DNA from: an uncultured Coriobacteriaceae bacterium
GTDB lineage: Bacteria; Actinomycetota; Coriobacteriia; Coriobacteriales; Atopobiaceae
NCBI GenBank assembly: GCA_902777325.1
Contig: CACYTH010000016.1
Coordinates: 1 to 45,192 of the forward strand
Reading direction: 5' to 3'
DNA length: 45,192 nucleotides
In this document: positions 20,701 to 34,379 of the stretch, one piece after another
How the letters are laid out: each line of letters opens with the position of its first letter
Numbering within the stretch: the first letter of the stretch is position 1
The notes under the pieces: generated by a model
Told to the model about the DNA's origin: nothing
Databases searched by the model: none
What the model saw: the letters and a program-made list of their open reading frames with translations, nothing else
Program-made: the position numbers and the translations under genes

Positions 20701-21065
20701 CGCTCGACTCCCTCGAGTCCGGCCGCGTCGCCGAGCTGCGGCAGGACTTCAGGCGCTACTACGGGTGCCGCTACGAGGACGTCGACGAGGGGGAGGCAAT
20801 CGACCTCATCAGGGGGCTCCCGGACGGCTCGGCATGGGTGGCGCGGACGTTCCCCCTCCGCGCGTGGAGCCAGGAGCGCCACCGCGACGCGGACCTCCTG
20901 GACGCCGTCGAGTTCCTCGTGTGGTACGTCGCCATGGACAAGCAGAAGGTGCCCAGCCCGTCAAGGGTGGTGCGCCCCGGCGACATGCTGGCACGGAGGG
21001 CCGAGGCGGAGCGGAAGAGGCGCGTGAAGGCGAGCGTCGAGTCAGACGCATGGGAGGAGCTGTAG
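20694..21065 (+). CDS. C-terminal part of the frameshifted tail chaperone (gpT-like), 123 aa
   Basis: Read in the -1 frame after slippage at 20688-20694, this region stays open to TAG at 21063 and encodes LLTLDSLESGRVAEL, then a helical segment FRRYYGCRYEDVDEGEAIDLI and WYVAMDKQKVPSPSRVV. The full fusion with the upstream frame would be about 252 residues. No independent start with a ribosome site is present at its beginning, supporting production only by frameshifting. It ends three bases before the tape measure gene, the usual arrangement. Confidence 0.8.
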   Translation, partial: LLTLDSLESGRVAELRQDFRRYYGCRYEDVDEGEAIDLIRGLPDGSAWVARTFPLRAWSQERHRDADLLDAVEFLVWYVAMDKQKVPSPSRVVRPGDMLARRAEAERKRRVKASVESDAWEEL

Positions 21066-21068
21066 CCA

Positions 21069-24000
21069 ATGGCTGTCATAGGTAGCGCGACGCTCAACAT
21101 CGTTCCGAAGGTGGAGGGCGGCCTCGCGAACGCCATCAACGGCGAGATCTCGAAGGCCAAGGTCTCCGGGCTCGGCAAGAGCGCAGGCGGAAGCTTCATG
21201 GGCGGATTCGCGAGTGGGGCGAGCATCGGCGTGTGGTCGCAGGTGGCCTCGCGCGCGATAGGCGCCGTCACGAGCAGCCTGGGCGGCGCAGCGAGCCGCG
21301 TCGACACGCTCAACAACTACCCGCGCATCATGGAGTCGCTCGGCGTCGCTGGCGACGTTGCGAGGGCGTCCATGGACAAGATGGGCGCGTCCCTGGACAA
21401 CGTGCCCACGCGCCTCGACGACATGGCCAACACCGTGCAGGGCATCTACGCGGCCACGATGAAGTACGGCACGGGCCTCGACACGGTCACGGACGCGGGG
21501 CTCGCGCTCAACAGCATGCTGCTCGCAGGCGGCCAGTCCACCGCCGTGGTCAACTCCGCCATGGAGCAGTTCCGCCAGATGGTCGCCAAGGGCAAGCCCG
21601 ACCTGCAGGACTGGCGCGCGCTCATCAGCGCGGCGCCGGGCCAGATGGACCAGCTCGCCAAGGCGATGCTGGGGCCGACGGCTGCCGCGGACGACCTCTA
21701 CGCGGCGCTTGGCGGCGGCAAGGAGGCCGACTACGAGGGGGCCTTCGAGTGGGGCTCCATATCCATGGGCGAGTTCGTCGAGCGCTTCGCGGAGCTGCGC
21801 GACGAGTTCGAGGGCGCTGCCCAGGACGCCCAGGGCGGCATCGGCACCGCGTTCGCCAACATGAAGAACGCCGTCACTAAGGGCATGGCCAACGTGCTCG
21901 ACGCCTTCGGGCAGGACCGCATCGCTGGCGCCCTGGGCGACGTCAAGGGGATGATCAACGACATATTCGGGCGTGACGGCACACAGGGCCTGAGGGCCTT
22001 CGCCACCGAGATCGCCCCCATGGTCTCCGACGCGTGGGACTCGATGGTCGAGCACGTGTCCGACTTCGCGGACAAGGTGGCGCCGTCGGTCGGCGCCATC
22101 TCCGACAAGCTCGTGGGGGTGATGGGGGAGGTCGGCCCGGAGGTGGGCGACGCTCTCTGGGCTGTGCTCGACTCCGCGGCCGACGCAGCGCCTGCCGTGG
22201 CTGACACCGTGACGAGTGTCCTTGACGTGGCCGGCGATACCGTCGGCACCATCGCCGGCATGGTGGAGACCGCAGCCCCCGTCATCTCGCAGATCGCGCA
22301 GGACGTGCTGCCGGTGGTCTCCGACGTCGTGCAGGCAATGGGGCCGGCGCTTCCCGCCCTCCTCGTGGCAAACACGGCGTTCGGCGGGCTGGCAGGCCTG
22401 TCAGGCGGCCTGGCCTCCGCAAGCGGTGGGATTCAGGGCATCGCCGGCGCGCTCGGCGCCATTGGAAGCGTCGTGCCAATGATTGGCAGGTTCGCAGACG
22501 TGGGACCGGCGATCAGCCTCGTGGCGGATTCCGGCAAGCTGCTCGGCGCATCGGGTGTCGTCGGAAGCATAGGCTCGATGGTCACCGCAGTCGCCGACGT
22601 GGCCCCGATGGTCACGTCGATATCCGACATAGGCCCGGCGCTGTCCCTCGTCGCCGAGTCCGGCGGTGGCCTCGCGGCGGCGTTCAACCCCGCCGCCCTA
22701 GCCTTCGGCGCGGCCGCGGCAGGCGCGGGCCTGCTCGGGTTCGGCGTCATGAAGGTCACCGAGAACGACCGCCGTGCGAGGCGAGCCAGCTCCGACCTCG
22801 ACGAGGCGCTGTCCTCCGTGCGCGAGAACACCGAGGGCATCGGCATCGCCATGTACGCCGGGGCAAGTGACGTGAGCGGCTTCGGAGGCGCCGCCAAGGA
22901 CGCGAGCATAGGCATCGAAGGGCTCGCCGACTCCATTGAGCGTCACAACCAGCGCAACGCAAGGACCCGCGAGTCCGCGGAGGAGAGCATCTACATGCTC
23001 GGCCAGTACCGCGACATCGTGGACGAGTGCGCCGGCGCGGGCGAGGTGTCCGCGGAGAAGCAGGCCAAGCTCGAGTGGGCGCTCAAGGGCATCGAGGACG
23101 CGACAGGGCAGGCCTTCAGCGTCGAGCAGGTGCTCACGGGGGAGTACAAGGACCAAGCCGGCGAGGTCATGAGCACCAAGGACGCCATCGACCAGCTTAT
23201 CGCCACCAAGCAGCAGGAGGCACGTGTCAACGCCCTCCAGGACATGTACACCGACGCGCTCAAGGAGCAGATGAAGGCCGAGAAGGTCGCCCAGGAGGCC
23301 TCCGAGAAGTACCACGAGGCGCACGACGGCTGGGTCGCGAAGGCGACTGAGGGCTACAGACAGCAGGGCATGTCGGCCCAGGAGGCCGCAAAGACCGCCG
23401 AGGAGGCGTTCCGCAACGGCGAGTATGGATACCTGGCGGAAGAGTACGAGGCGGCCAACAAGGCCCTCGAAGGCCTTACGCAGGAGACGCAGGCCTACGC
23501 CGACATGATGGGTGAGGCCGTCGAGGCGGAGAACGCCCAGTGGGGTGAGCGCGAGGGCGTCATCATGACGAGCGAGAAGATGCGCGAGGCATGCAAGAGG
23601 CTCGGCATCGACGTCAAGGACCTGTCCGAGGGGCTGCTCGACGCTGGCGTGTCCGCTGAGGATCTCGCTCGCGTGGGCGAGGACAACTTCGCCCTCCTCG
23701 CCGAGGCCGCCGGAGGCGACATCGACACGCTAGTGGGGCTCATCCAGGACTATAACGAGCAGGAGTTCGAGAGCAAGTACGGGTACCTTCACGTCGACGG
23801 CTACGGGAACGTGGTGGATGCCAACGGTGCCATCTACGAGTGGAACGGCACCGAGTTCGTGCCGAAGTTCGCGCATGTGGGAACGGACGCACCGGATGCT
23901 GCGGGGGAGCTCGACCAGGTTAGCCAGAAGGCGTCTTCGCTGGGCGGGTCGATCGCTCGCGTCTCGGTCGACGTGGACGGTACGGGAAAGATCAACGACG

Positions 24001-24530
24001 CGACCAACGCCTTTGGCAAGATTCCCAAGAACCCGAAGTCGACGTACAGCATCAGCACCTCGGGTATGGGCACCGTGAACTCTGCCTCTGGCACGCTGAG
24101 GTCACTGAACGGCAGAGTCTTTTCGTCTACGTACGTGATCAACCGGGTGACGCGTATCAGTACCGTCGGTGGCAAGGCTCCGATGGCTCACGGCGGGCAC
24201 GTTGAGCCGCGCCACGCGGCGGGGTACATCGCGGCAGGGCCTACCCGCACCAACTTCGGGCTGGTCGGCGAGGATGGCATTGAGGCCGTATACAACAACG
24301 ACGACGGCAGCTCCGACGTCTACCCGCTGAACAATCCGCGCTATCTGGGCTATGCCGACCCCCTTGCGGAGCGCATCGCCAAGGCCATGGGCGAGAAGTC
24401 CGGTGGCACCAGCTACAACCTCTACATCAACGGCGCGTCCGTCAACGACGACCCCGCCATCCGCGCGGCGTTCCTGAACCTGATGGGCGAGCTGCAACGC
24501 AAGGGGGCGATGAACGTTGGCAATCGATGA
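21069..24530 (+). CDS. Tape measure protein, 1153 aa
   Basis: The tape measure sets tail length and is largely helical. The N-terminus (VIGSATLNIVPKVEGGLANAING) is typical, and a Gly/Ala-rich repeat zone and several hydrophobic stretches (for example residues about 430-570) occur in the middle. Long coiled coils follow around residues 640-900 and a small C-terminal domain with HGGHVEPRHAAGYIAAGP and GLVGEDGIEAV, seen in many Gram-positive phages. At about 1.5 angstrom per residue, the length suggests a tail of about 170 nm (rule of thumb). No peptidase motif was noted. Confidence 0.92.
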   Translation: MAVIGSATLNIVPKVEGGLANAINGEISKAKVSGLGKSAGGSFMGGFASGASIGVWSQVASRAIGAVTSSLGGAASRVDTLNNYPRIMESLGVAGDVARASMDKMGASLDNVPTRLDDMANTVQGIYAATMKYGTGLDTVTDAGLALNSMLLAGGQSTAVVNSAMEQFRQMVAKGKPDLQDWRALISAAPGQMDQLAKAMLGPTAAADDLYAALGGGKEADYEGAFEWGSISMGEFVERFAELRDEFEGAAQDAQGGIGTAFANMKNAVTKGMANVLDAFGQDRIAGALGDVKGMINDIFGRDGTQGLRAFATEIAPMVSDAWDSMVEHVSDFADKVAPSVGAISDKLVGVMGEVGPEVGDALWAVLDSAADAAPAVADTVTSVLDVAGDTVGTIAGMVETAAPVISQIAQDVLPVVSDVVQAMGPALPALLVANTAFGGLAGLSGGLASASGGIQGIAGALGAIGSVVPMIGRFADVGPAISLVADSGKLLGASGVVGSIGSMVTAVADVAPMVTSISDIGPALSLVAESGGGLAAAFNPAALAFGAAAAGAGLLGFGVMKVTENDRRARRASSDLDEALSSVRENTEGIGIAMYAGASDVSGFGGAAKDASIGIEGLADSIERHNQRNARTRESAEESIYMLGQYRDIVDECAGAGEVSAEKQAKLEWALKGIEDATGQAFSVEQVLTGEYKDQAGEVMSTKDAIDQLIATKQQEARVNALQDMYTDALKEQMKAEKVAQEASEKYHEAHDGWVAKATEGYRQQGMSAQEAAKTAEEAFRNGEYGYLAEEYEAANKALEGLTQETQAYADMMGEAVEAENAQWGEREGVIMTSEKMREACKRLGIDVKDLSEGLLDAGVSAEDLARVGEDNFALLAEAAGGDIDTLVGLIQDYNEQEFESKYGYLHVDGYGNVVDANGAIYEWNGTEFVPKFAHVGTDAPDAAGELDQVSQKASSLGGSIARVSVDVDGTGKINDATNAFGKIPKNPKSTYSISTSGMGTVNSASGTLRSLNGRVFSSTYVINRVTRISTVGGKAPMAHGGHVEPRHAAGYIAAGPTRTNFGLVGEDGIEAVYNNDDGSSDVYPLNNPRYLGYADPLAERIAKAMGEKSGGTSYNLYINGASVNDDPAIRAAFLNLMGELQRKGAMNVGNR

Positions 24531-26286
24531 GGGCATGTACGAGCTCCGCACCATCTTGCAGACCTCGATGGTGGTGACCGGCTCCGGCTACACGCCTGTC
24601 ACCGGCTCCAACGTCTTCCTCTACTCGTGGAACGACGGCAACAACCGCAAGTGGCGGTTCACCAAGGAGTCTGACGGGAAGTGGCTCGTCCGCAACGCCT
24701 CCAACGGCCTGTACATGGCGTCGAAGAGCTCCGAGCCCACCAACGGCACGAACGTCATACAGTGGACGTACAACACGCGCGGCCAGCTCCGGTGGAACGT
24801 CATCGAGACGGGCGAGACCGTCAACTACGAGGGCTACACCTGCCCCGTCGTGCGCCTCGGCAACTACGCCACGAGCGACGGGGCTACGTGGATGCTCGAT
24901 GTCGACGGCGCGATGACCAAGAACAGCACCAACATGGAGGTCAACCGCTCCAACTCCAACGACAGCCAGAGGTTCGCCCTGGTGCCGTCCGAGCTGATGA
25001 GCAACGACTACCCGGTGCCCGCGAACCTCGGCTGGACGTACGACACCGACAACGACCCGTACATTACCCACGCCGACGCGGGCCAAACCCAGATGAAGAT
25101 CGGCTGGCGGTTCCCGACCACGTGGGTTCCAGACGAGTCCAAGGGCTACGAGCGGCGCGTCCGCACGAGGCTCATGAGCAAGTCCACGTCGACGTGGGGG
25201 TCGTGGTCGCAGTGGACGCAGTGGGCGGACGTCGACCCGTACCTTCGCGGCCTCTGCTGCTACGACGCCAACGCGGTCGACGGCTCCTTCAACACCTCCT
25301 CCTACAAGGCCAAGGAGGTGCAGGCCGAGGTCAGGTGCACGGCGGAGGACAGGCACGGTCATACGGCGGCGTCTACGATGAGGTGCATCGTCGACCCCGT
25401 CGCTACCATCGCCATGCAGGGCGCGACGAAGGACGGCATCGTCCTGAGCGTGTCGAGCGACTACGTCCCGGCGAACTACACCATAAGGTCCATGGAGGTG
25501 GACGGGAGCGAGATACTCACGGAGCCCGTCTCCGCGCAGGTCGTGAGTGGCGCGGTGAGCCTCACCGTCCCGTGGGGCAAGCTCAGGCTCATCCCCGACG
25601 ATGGGGCCACCGTCACCGTCCGATACTCGCGCGGCACCGACCTGTTCGCGTCGATCAACGGCGGCGGCACGAGGGACACCACGGTCACCGTCTCCTACGG
25701 CACCGCGCCCTCGGTCGCGCCGAGGGTCGCGGCGGGCGAGGGCAGGACGCTCAGCGTCAGCCACTCCGCAGGCGTCACGAGCGTGTGGACCTCCAACGGC
25801 GAGAGCGTCGTCGGCGGCACGAGCGCCAGCAGGGTCCTGTACCCGTTCGGCGACTCCCTGCGCGTCCTCGTCACGCTCAGGGACGGCACCGTCTACGTGG
25901 CCGACATGGCCGCGATAGTCGGCAACCCCGCGCACGCCTTCAACTGGGCTGGCGGGTCGTTCCTGCTTGAGCTCAGGGAGGGCGAGCCACTCGCCACGGA
26001 CGTGTCGGTCGACCGCGAGTACGAGGCGTTCAAGCTCAACAAGCGGGAGTGGGAGAGCGTCCACTACCAGCGCACCAAGAGCGGCTCCATCGACGCGACG
26101 GGTGCCATCGTGGGCGGCATCAGCGAGTCCGACAGGAGGGACCTCGACGCGCTGGTCGAGCAGGGCTACGTCACGTACCGCAGCCCGTTCGGGCTGGTCG
26201 CGCAGGTCGCCGTCACAGGCTACACGCTCACGGAGCGCAAGCGCTGGGACGAGGTGTCGGTGAGCATGAAGCGCGTCACGAACTAG
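24517..26286 (+). CDS. Distal tail protein with N-terminal ricin-type lectin domain, 589 aa
   Basis: The TTG at 24517 follows aagggggcg; ATG 24535 is an alternative. Residues about 5-160 have three repeats in the manner of a ricin B beta-trefoil: GNNRKWRF, GQLRWNV and DSQRFAL occupy the Q-x-W-like positions. The trefoil binds sugars in known proteins. Following parts are Ig-like strands (residues 170-480), and the end (YEAFKLNKREW, ERKRWDEVSVSMKRV) looks like a tail-tip core domain. The place after the tape measure is that of the distal tail protein. The lectin would give the tail tip an affinity for cell-wall sugars. Confidence 0.7.
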   Translation: MAIDEGMYELRTILQTSMVVTGSGYTPVTGSNVFLYSWNDGNNRKWRFTKESDGKWLVRNASNGLYMASKSSEPTNGTNVIQWTYNTRGQLRWNVIETGETVNYEGYTCPVVRLGNYATSDGATWMLDVDGAMTKNSTNMEVNRSNSNDSQRFALVPSELMSNDYPVPANLGWTYDTDNDPYITHADAGQTQMKIGWRFPTTWVPDESKGYERRVRTRLMSKSTSTWGSWSQWTQWADVDPYLRGLCCYDANAVDGSFNTSSYKAKEVQAEVRCTAEDRHGHTAASTMRCIVDPVATIAMQGATKDGIVLSVSSDYVPANYTIRSMEVDGSEILTEPVSAQVVSGAVSLTVPWGKLRLIPDDGATVTVRYSRGTDLFASINGGGTRDTTVTVSYGTAPSVAPRVAAGEGRTLSVSHSAGVTSVWTSNGESVVGGTSASRVLYPFGDSLRVLVTLRDGTVYVADMAAIVGNPAHAFNWAGGSFLLELREGEPLATDVSVDREYEAFKLNKREWESVHYQRTKSGSIDATGAIVGGISESDRRDLDALVEQGYVTYRSPFGLVAQVAVTGYTLTERKRWDEVSVSMKRVTN

Positions 26287-26295
26287 GGGGTCCGC

Positions 26296-30977
<4,682 letters not shown>

Positions 30978-30985
30978 GGGGAGAC

Positions 30986-31609
30986 ATGGCAAAGGTATTC
31001 GTGGCCGTTCCGACAACCCCGTTCGGCGGCATACACCCAGAGTGCTTCAAGAGCATCTACGGGCTCGACCCCGCTGGCAACATCCTGCTCTTCGACTACA
31101 CGAGCGGCTACGACTGCGCTCAGGCGCGAAACCGCATCGCGCGTCAGTCGATAGACGAGGGCTTCGACTACGTGCTCATGGTTGACTCCGACACGGTGCT
31201 TCCGAGAGACACCATACGCATGATGCTTGAGGAGCCCGTTGACGTTCTTGCCGCATGCTGTCCGCACAGGCCAGCGTCCAACGTCTACGACGGTCGCATC
31301 AACGCGACCAAGCTGGGCGAGCGGGACTACACGGACTTCTACACAGCGACGGACCTGGCCGACCTGCGTGAGCGCGGGGTCAGGCGCGAGCCGATCCACG
31401 GCTGCGGGTTCGGGGCCACGATGGTGCGCGTCGACGTGTTCAGGAACATGCCTTGGCCGTGGTTCTCTTGGACCGACTACCCTGACGGCAACTGCCTCTC
31501 GGAGGACTTGAGCTTCTGCGAGCGTTGCCACGACCACGGAATCACGGTGCATCTCGACCCGCGAATCACCTGCGGCCACGTGATGCGTAAGACGGAATGG
31601 GCGGTGTGA
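30986..31609 (+). CDS. GT-A type glycosyltransferase-like protein, 207 aa
   Basis: The ATG at 30986 follows agggggagac. The protein starts with a Rossmann-like strand (KVFVAVPTTPFGG). It contains RNRIARQSIDEGFDYVLMVDSDTVLP, in which DSD (D67-D69) is the metal-binding motif of GT-A glycosyltransferases; later come HGCGFGATMVRVDVF and LSEDLSFCERC, as in family-2-like enzymes of phages. It lies directly between two tail fibre genes. Likely roles are sugar addition to the fibre or to another virion protein, or to host cell-wall polymers. The acceptor cannot be read from the sequence. Confidence 0.75.
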   Translation: MAKVFVAVPTTPFGGIHPECFKSIYGLDPAGNILLFDYTSGYDCAQARNRIARQSIDEGFDYVLMVDSDTVLPRDTIRMMLEEPVDVLAACCPHRPASNVYDGRINATKLGERDYTDFYTATDLADLRERGVRREPIHGCGFGATMVRVDVFRNMPWPWFSWTDYPDGNCLSEDLSFCERCHDHGITVHLDPRITCGHVMRKTEWAV

Positions 31610-31610
31610 C

Positions 31611-32642
31611 ATGGCAACACAGACGGGAAGCATCGACCTCACGGCCCTCACTAATGCTGCCAAGACGGCCACCTCATACGTCACGGAGGTCACCGGGCAG
31701 AACGGCATCATGGTTCACCCGTCCACCGACGATGACACGGGCGTGCGCATCACGAGCGACGTGGACATCATGCGCGACGGCAACAGCGTATTGAACGTCG
31801 GCACGCAGGGGGACACCACCAGCACCGACGCTGGCGTCACCATCTACGACGGCACGGCGAGCAAGAACGTTGTGGCAAGATTCGACAGCGACGAGGTGTC
31901 GCTGGGCGCGAACAGCGAGGCGTCTATCATCGACATGTGCGGCGGGGTGTTCACGTTCGAGGTCGACAACAGCGACCCTACAAAGCCAATGGCGTCCATC
32001 AGGGTCAACGCCAACGCAGACGGCGTCACCGCCATCCCGACCCTCCGCCTCACCGCTGGCACAGGCACAGACCAGTACGGATTCGACATTGCTGGAATTG
32101 GCAGCGCACAGTACCCCATCAGCGTCGTTGCGGGCAACCGCAAGGTGGTGAACATGGGCGGGCTGGGCCTACAGACATACGCCATCGACCTCGCAGGCAT
32201 CGGCGGGGGCGGCACGTTCAGTGCATACGACGGCGTCTACGAGGTGACGAACACCGGCACCAACTTCTGGTCGACCGTCCCCGGAACAGTCCTGTGGTCT
32301 GGCACCTACTACATGACATCAAGCCACACGGCAAACCTCGCGTACAACGTCTCGACCTGCCATTCCGGCATCGTGCTCCACTTCCAGCCCTACACAAGCT
32401 CGACCGTCCAGAACTACTACCACCAGTACTGCTTCGTGCCAAAGACAGCGGCATCGAACTACTCCGGCATGATTCATAACTTCACTCTCTGCAACAGCGG
32501 CTTCGCCAAGGTCGGCATGAAGGCCCTGCGAATCTACGACAACCGCATCGTCGGCGATGATTCCAACGACGACACGGGGACGGCGTCGGGCATCACCTTT
32601 GACAACAAGTACTGGGTCATGACGCAGGTCATCGCCGTATAA
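31611..32642 (+). CDS. Second tail fibre / receptor-binding protein, 343 aa
   Basis: Starts one base after the glycosyltransferase stop. The first 100 residues contain GQNGIMVHPSTDDDTGVRITSDVDIMRDG, a repeat seen in phage upper-baseplate or fibre proteins (V-H-P/V-R-I then D-V-x-R-x-G), followed by beta-rich segments and a Ser/Thr/Tyr-rich C-terminus with CHSGIVLHFQPY and YCFVPKT. Such C-termini often form the receptor-binding head. No hydrolase motif is visible. A chaperone gene is not obvious after it. Confidence 0.65.
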   Translation: MATQTGSIDLTALTNAAKTATSYVTEVTGQNGIMVHPSTDDDTGVRITSDVDIMRDGNSVLNVGTQGDTTSTDAGVTIYDGTASKNVVARFDSDEVSLGANSEASIIDMCGGVFTFEVDNSDPTKPMASIRVNANADGVTAIPTLRLTAGTGTDQYGFDIAGIGSAQYPISVVAGNRKVVNMGGLGLQTYAIDLAGIGGGGTFSAYDGVYEVTNTGTNFWSTVPGTVLWSGTYYMTSSHTANLAYNVSTCHSGIVLHFQPYTSSTVQNYYHQYCFVPKTAASNYSGMIHNFTLCNSGFAKVGMKALRIYDNRIVGDDSNDDTGTASGITFDNKYWVMTQVIAV

Positions 32643-32652
32643 GGAGGAACCA

Positions 32653-32874
32653 ATGGCATATCTCACAATCGAGCTAAAGACCAACGACCAAGGCGGCACG
32701 GCAGCGGAGGTGCTGTACACGGGCTCCGACCTCAAGGTGGCCGAGCAGAAGTACTACCAGACCCTCGCCGTCGCAGCGACCAGTGGCCGACCGCGCCATG
32801 CGTGCGTCATCCTCGACTCTGACGGCATGACCATGGCCCAGCGCTCCTACGTCACCGAGACGGAGGAGTCGTGA
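32653..32874 (+). CDS. Small conserved-style tail-module protein, 73 aa
   Basis: The ATG at 32653 has a strong site (ataaggagg). The 73 residues have two beta strands and a helix (LKVAEQKYYQTLAVAATSG), then HACVILDSDGMTMAQRSYV. The pattern (ability to accept helper proteins, lack of membrane segment) does not show function. It lies between the fibre and lysis genes. Its stop overlaps the next start (TGATG). No family was recognised. Confidence 0.55.
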   Translation: MAYLTIELKTNDQGGTAAEVLYTGSDLKVAEQKYYQTLAVAATSGRPRHACVILDSDGMTMAQRSYVTETEES

Positions 32875-32999
32875 TGGACGGCGATGGACGTCCCTACTCG
32901 CAGTCCGATCACGACGAGGCCACGGAGCTTGGCGGCATGGGCGCGGTCGCGGCTGTCGCACTGATAGTGGCCGTCCTCCTGATTGGGGTGATGCTGTGA
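32874..32999 (+). CDS. Small single-pass membrane protein, 41 aa
   Basis: The ATG at 32874 overlaps the preceding stop, and its own stop overlaps the next start. The charged N-terminal 20 residues are followed by a helix (MGAVAAVALIVAVLLIGVML). In the lysis region a one-helix protein could be a spanin-like or holin-helper protein; Gram-positive phages do not need spanins, so a holin modulator is more likely. The translational coupling supports expression. Confidence 0.5.
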   Translation: MDGDGRPYSQSDHDEATELGGMGAVAAVALIVAVLLIGVML

Positions 33000-33343
33000 T
33001 GCCGCCTATCCACTGGGACACCATCGTCACGGGGCTGATTTCAGCCGCGATCCTCGCAGGGGTACGTGCGATGACCAAGGCGTTCAAGGACTACAGCGCC
33101 GAGAGCCATGCGTGGAGGAAGAGGATTGACACGAAGCTCGACGAACTCAACAACGCCACGCAGACCACCATGCGCACGAGCATCTTGCACTACGCAGAGA
33201 AGTACCTAGATCGCGGATGGGTCACGCCAGAGGAGCGTGCCAGCCTGTTCGACATGCACGAGAAGTACTCGGCGCTCAACGCGAACGGATTCATCAACGG
33301 GTACATGCAAAGGGTCGACCAGCTACCCGACAGGGAGATATAG
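32999..33343 (+). CDS. Holin-associated protein with N-terminal membrane helix, 114 aa
   Basis: ATG 32999 overlaps the previous stop. Residues about 6-24 (HWDTIVTGLISAAILAGVRA) form one membrane segment; a basic and helical region follows. The end (EKYLDRGWVTPEERASL, then YSALNANGFINGYMQRVDQLP) has the pattern of small proteins next to holins in Lactobacillus and other Gram-positive phages. It may be an antiholin or part of a two-component holin. A terminator follows at 33369. Confidence 0.65.
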   Translation: MPPIHWDTIVTGLISAAILAGVRAMTKAFKDYSAESHAWRKRIDTKLDELNNATQTTMRTSILHYAEKYLDRGWVTPEERASLFDMHEKYSALNANGFINGYMQRVDQLPDREI

Positions 33344-33368
33344 CCGTCACCAACAAGAAGGTCAACCG

Positions 33369-33396
33369 AGACGTCCGCGAGGGCGTCTCTTTCTTT
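33369..33396 (+). terminator. Intrinsic terminator within the lysis module
   Basis: The eight-pair stem agacgtcc / gggcgtct with loop gcga is followed by cttt. It lies between the two holin-type genes and may tune their ratio. Confidence 0.65.
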
Positions 33397-33408
33397 TAAG
33401 GAGGAACC

Positions 33409-33615
33409 ATGACCTACTTCCTGCCCTCGAAAATCTACGACTGCCTGAAATGGCTGGGCCTCATCGCCTGTCCGGCACTTGCGACCTTCGTGGGCGTCGT
33501 CGGCCCCGTCTGGGGCATGCCTTACGTTGACGCGACCGTGACCACCATCAACGCTACCGGCCTCCTCATCGGCGCACTCATCGGGGCCAGCGCCATCACC
33601 GCCAAGGAGGAGTAG
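33409..33615 (+). CDS. Phage holin, 68 aa
   Basis: Holins make pores that release the endolysin. The start follows taaggagg. Two hydrophobic segments are present: WLGLIACPALATFVGVVG (residues about 15-33) and TGLLIGALIGASAI (about 50-63), linked by WGMPYVDATVTTINA. The opening (LPSKIYDCLKWL) fits the LL-H/phi11-like holin group of Gram-positive phages. Its place, two bases before the endolysin start, supports the call. Confidence 0.8.
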   Translation: MTYFLPSKIYDCLKWLGLIACPALATFVGVVGPVWGMPYVDATVTTINATGLLIGALIGASAITAKEE

Positions 33616-33617
33616 CC

Positions 33618-34376
33618 ATGGCGAAGGCGACTGTCTACATTCACGGCGGGGACTACGACTGCTCGGAGCTGGTTCGCATGTGCTACCGCGCCGTCGACGT
33701 GCTTCCTTATGGTTCGTATTGCTGGACGGGCAACGAGGTCTCGCTGCTCAAGTCCCACGGCTTCAAGGAGCGCAGCCTGAGCAGCCCCCAGATGGGTGAC
33801 GTTCTCTGGCGCAGCGGCCACACCGAGATTTACCTCGGAGACGGCATGGAGGGCGGTGCCCGCGTCTCCGAGACGGGCGGCATCAACGGCAGAAAGGGTG
33901 ACCAGACTGGCAAGGAGGTCACCCGCTCCGCCTACAACAAGGCCCACTGGTCGAAGCTGCTGCGCTACGAGGGCGGCAAGACCATCGGCGGCATCCCCTG
34001 CGCGATCGCAGCCGCGCTCGTGGCCGACCACATCATCGACCATCAGGCGCACGGCTACAGCCAGCCAAACCGCGCGGGTGACGGCACGCTTGAGGCCGTC
34101 ACTATCGAGTGGAACAAGAAGGCCGCGTCCCAGACCGTGAAGGCTGGTGACTACGAGTGCGTCGTGGACTGGCTCAACATTCGCGAGTCCCCGTCAACCA
34201 GTGGCAAATTGGTCAAAAATGCGCATTACGAGCGCGGCGAGGTGGTCACCCTAACCAGCTACGCTAAGGTCGCGGATGGCTTCGTCTGGGGCCGCTACAT
34301 CGGCTCCACCAGCGGCAAATGGCGCTATGTCGCCGTGCGCAAGACCAACGGCACTGTGTATCTGAGGAAGGTGTAG
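33618..34376 (+). CDS. Endolysin: NlpC/P60-type peptidase plus SH3 domain, 252 aa
   Basis: The catalytic domain (residues 1-115) has the Cys in DYDCSELVRMCYRAV (C15) and the His in GHTEIYLGDG (H68), as in NlpC/P60 cell-wall hydrolases. Residues about 118-155 hold IPCAIAAALVADHIIDHQAHGYSQPN, a segment that normally appears before the catalytic Cys in related actinobacterial phage lysins, so the order may be permuted. Residues about 175-252 are an SH3b domain (WLNIRESPSTSGKLV, VTLTSYAKVADGFVWGRY) that binds the wall. No signal peptide is present; export depends on the holin. Confidence 0.82.
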   Translation: MAKATVYIHGGDYDCSELVRMCYRAVDVLPYGSYCWTGNEVSLLKSHGFKERSLSSPQMGDVLWRSGHTEIYLGDGMEGGARVSETGGINGRKGDQTGKEVTRSAYNKAHWSKLLRYEGGKTIGGIPCAIAAALVADHIIDHQAHGYSQPNRAGDGTLEAVTIEWNKKAASQTVKAGDYECVVDWLNIRESPSTSGKLVKNAHYERGEVVTLTSYAKVADGFVWGRYIGSTSGKWRYVAVRKTNGTVYLRKV

Positions 34377-34379
34377 CCG

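Noticed and set aside
32653..32874. Possible holin role for the 73-aa protein
   Set aside because: No membrane segment is present; its hydrophobicity is that of a small soluble protein.
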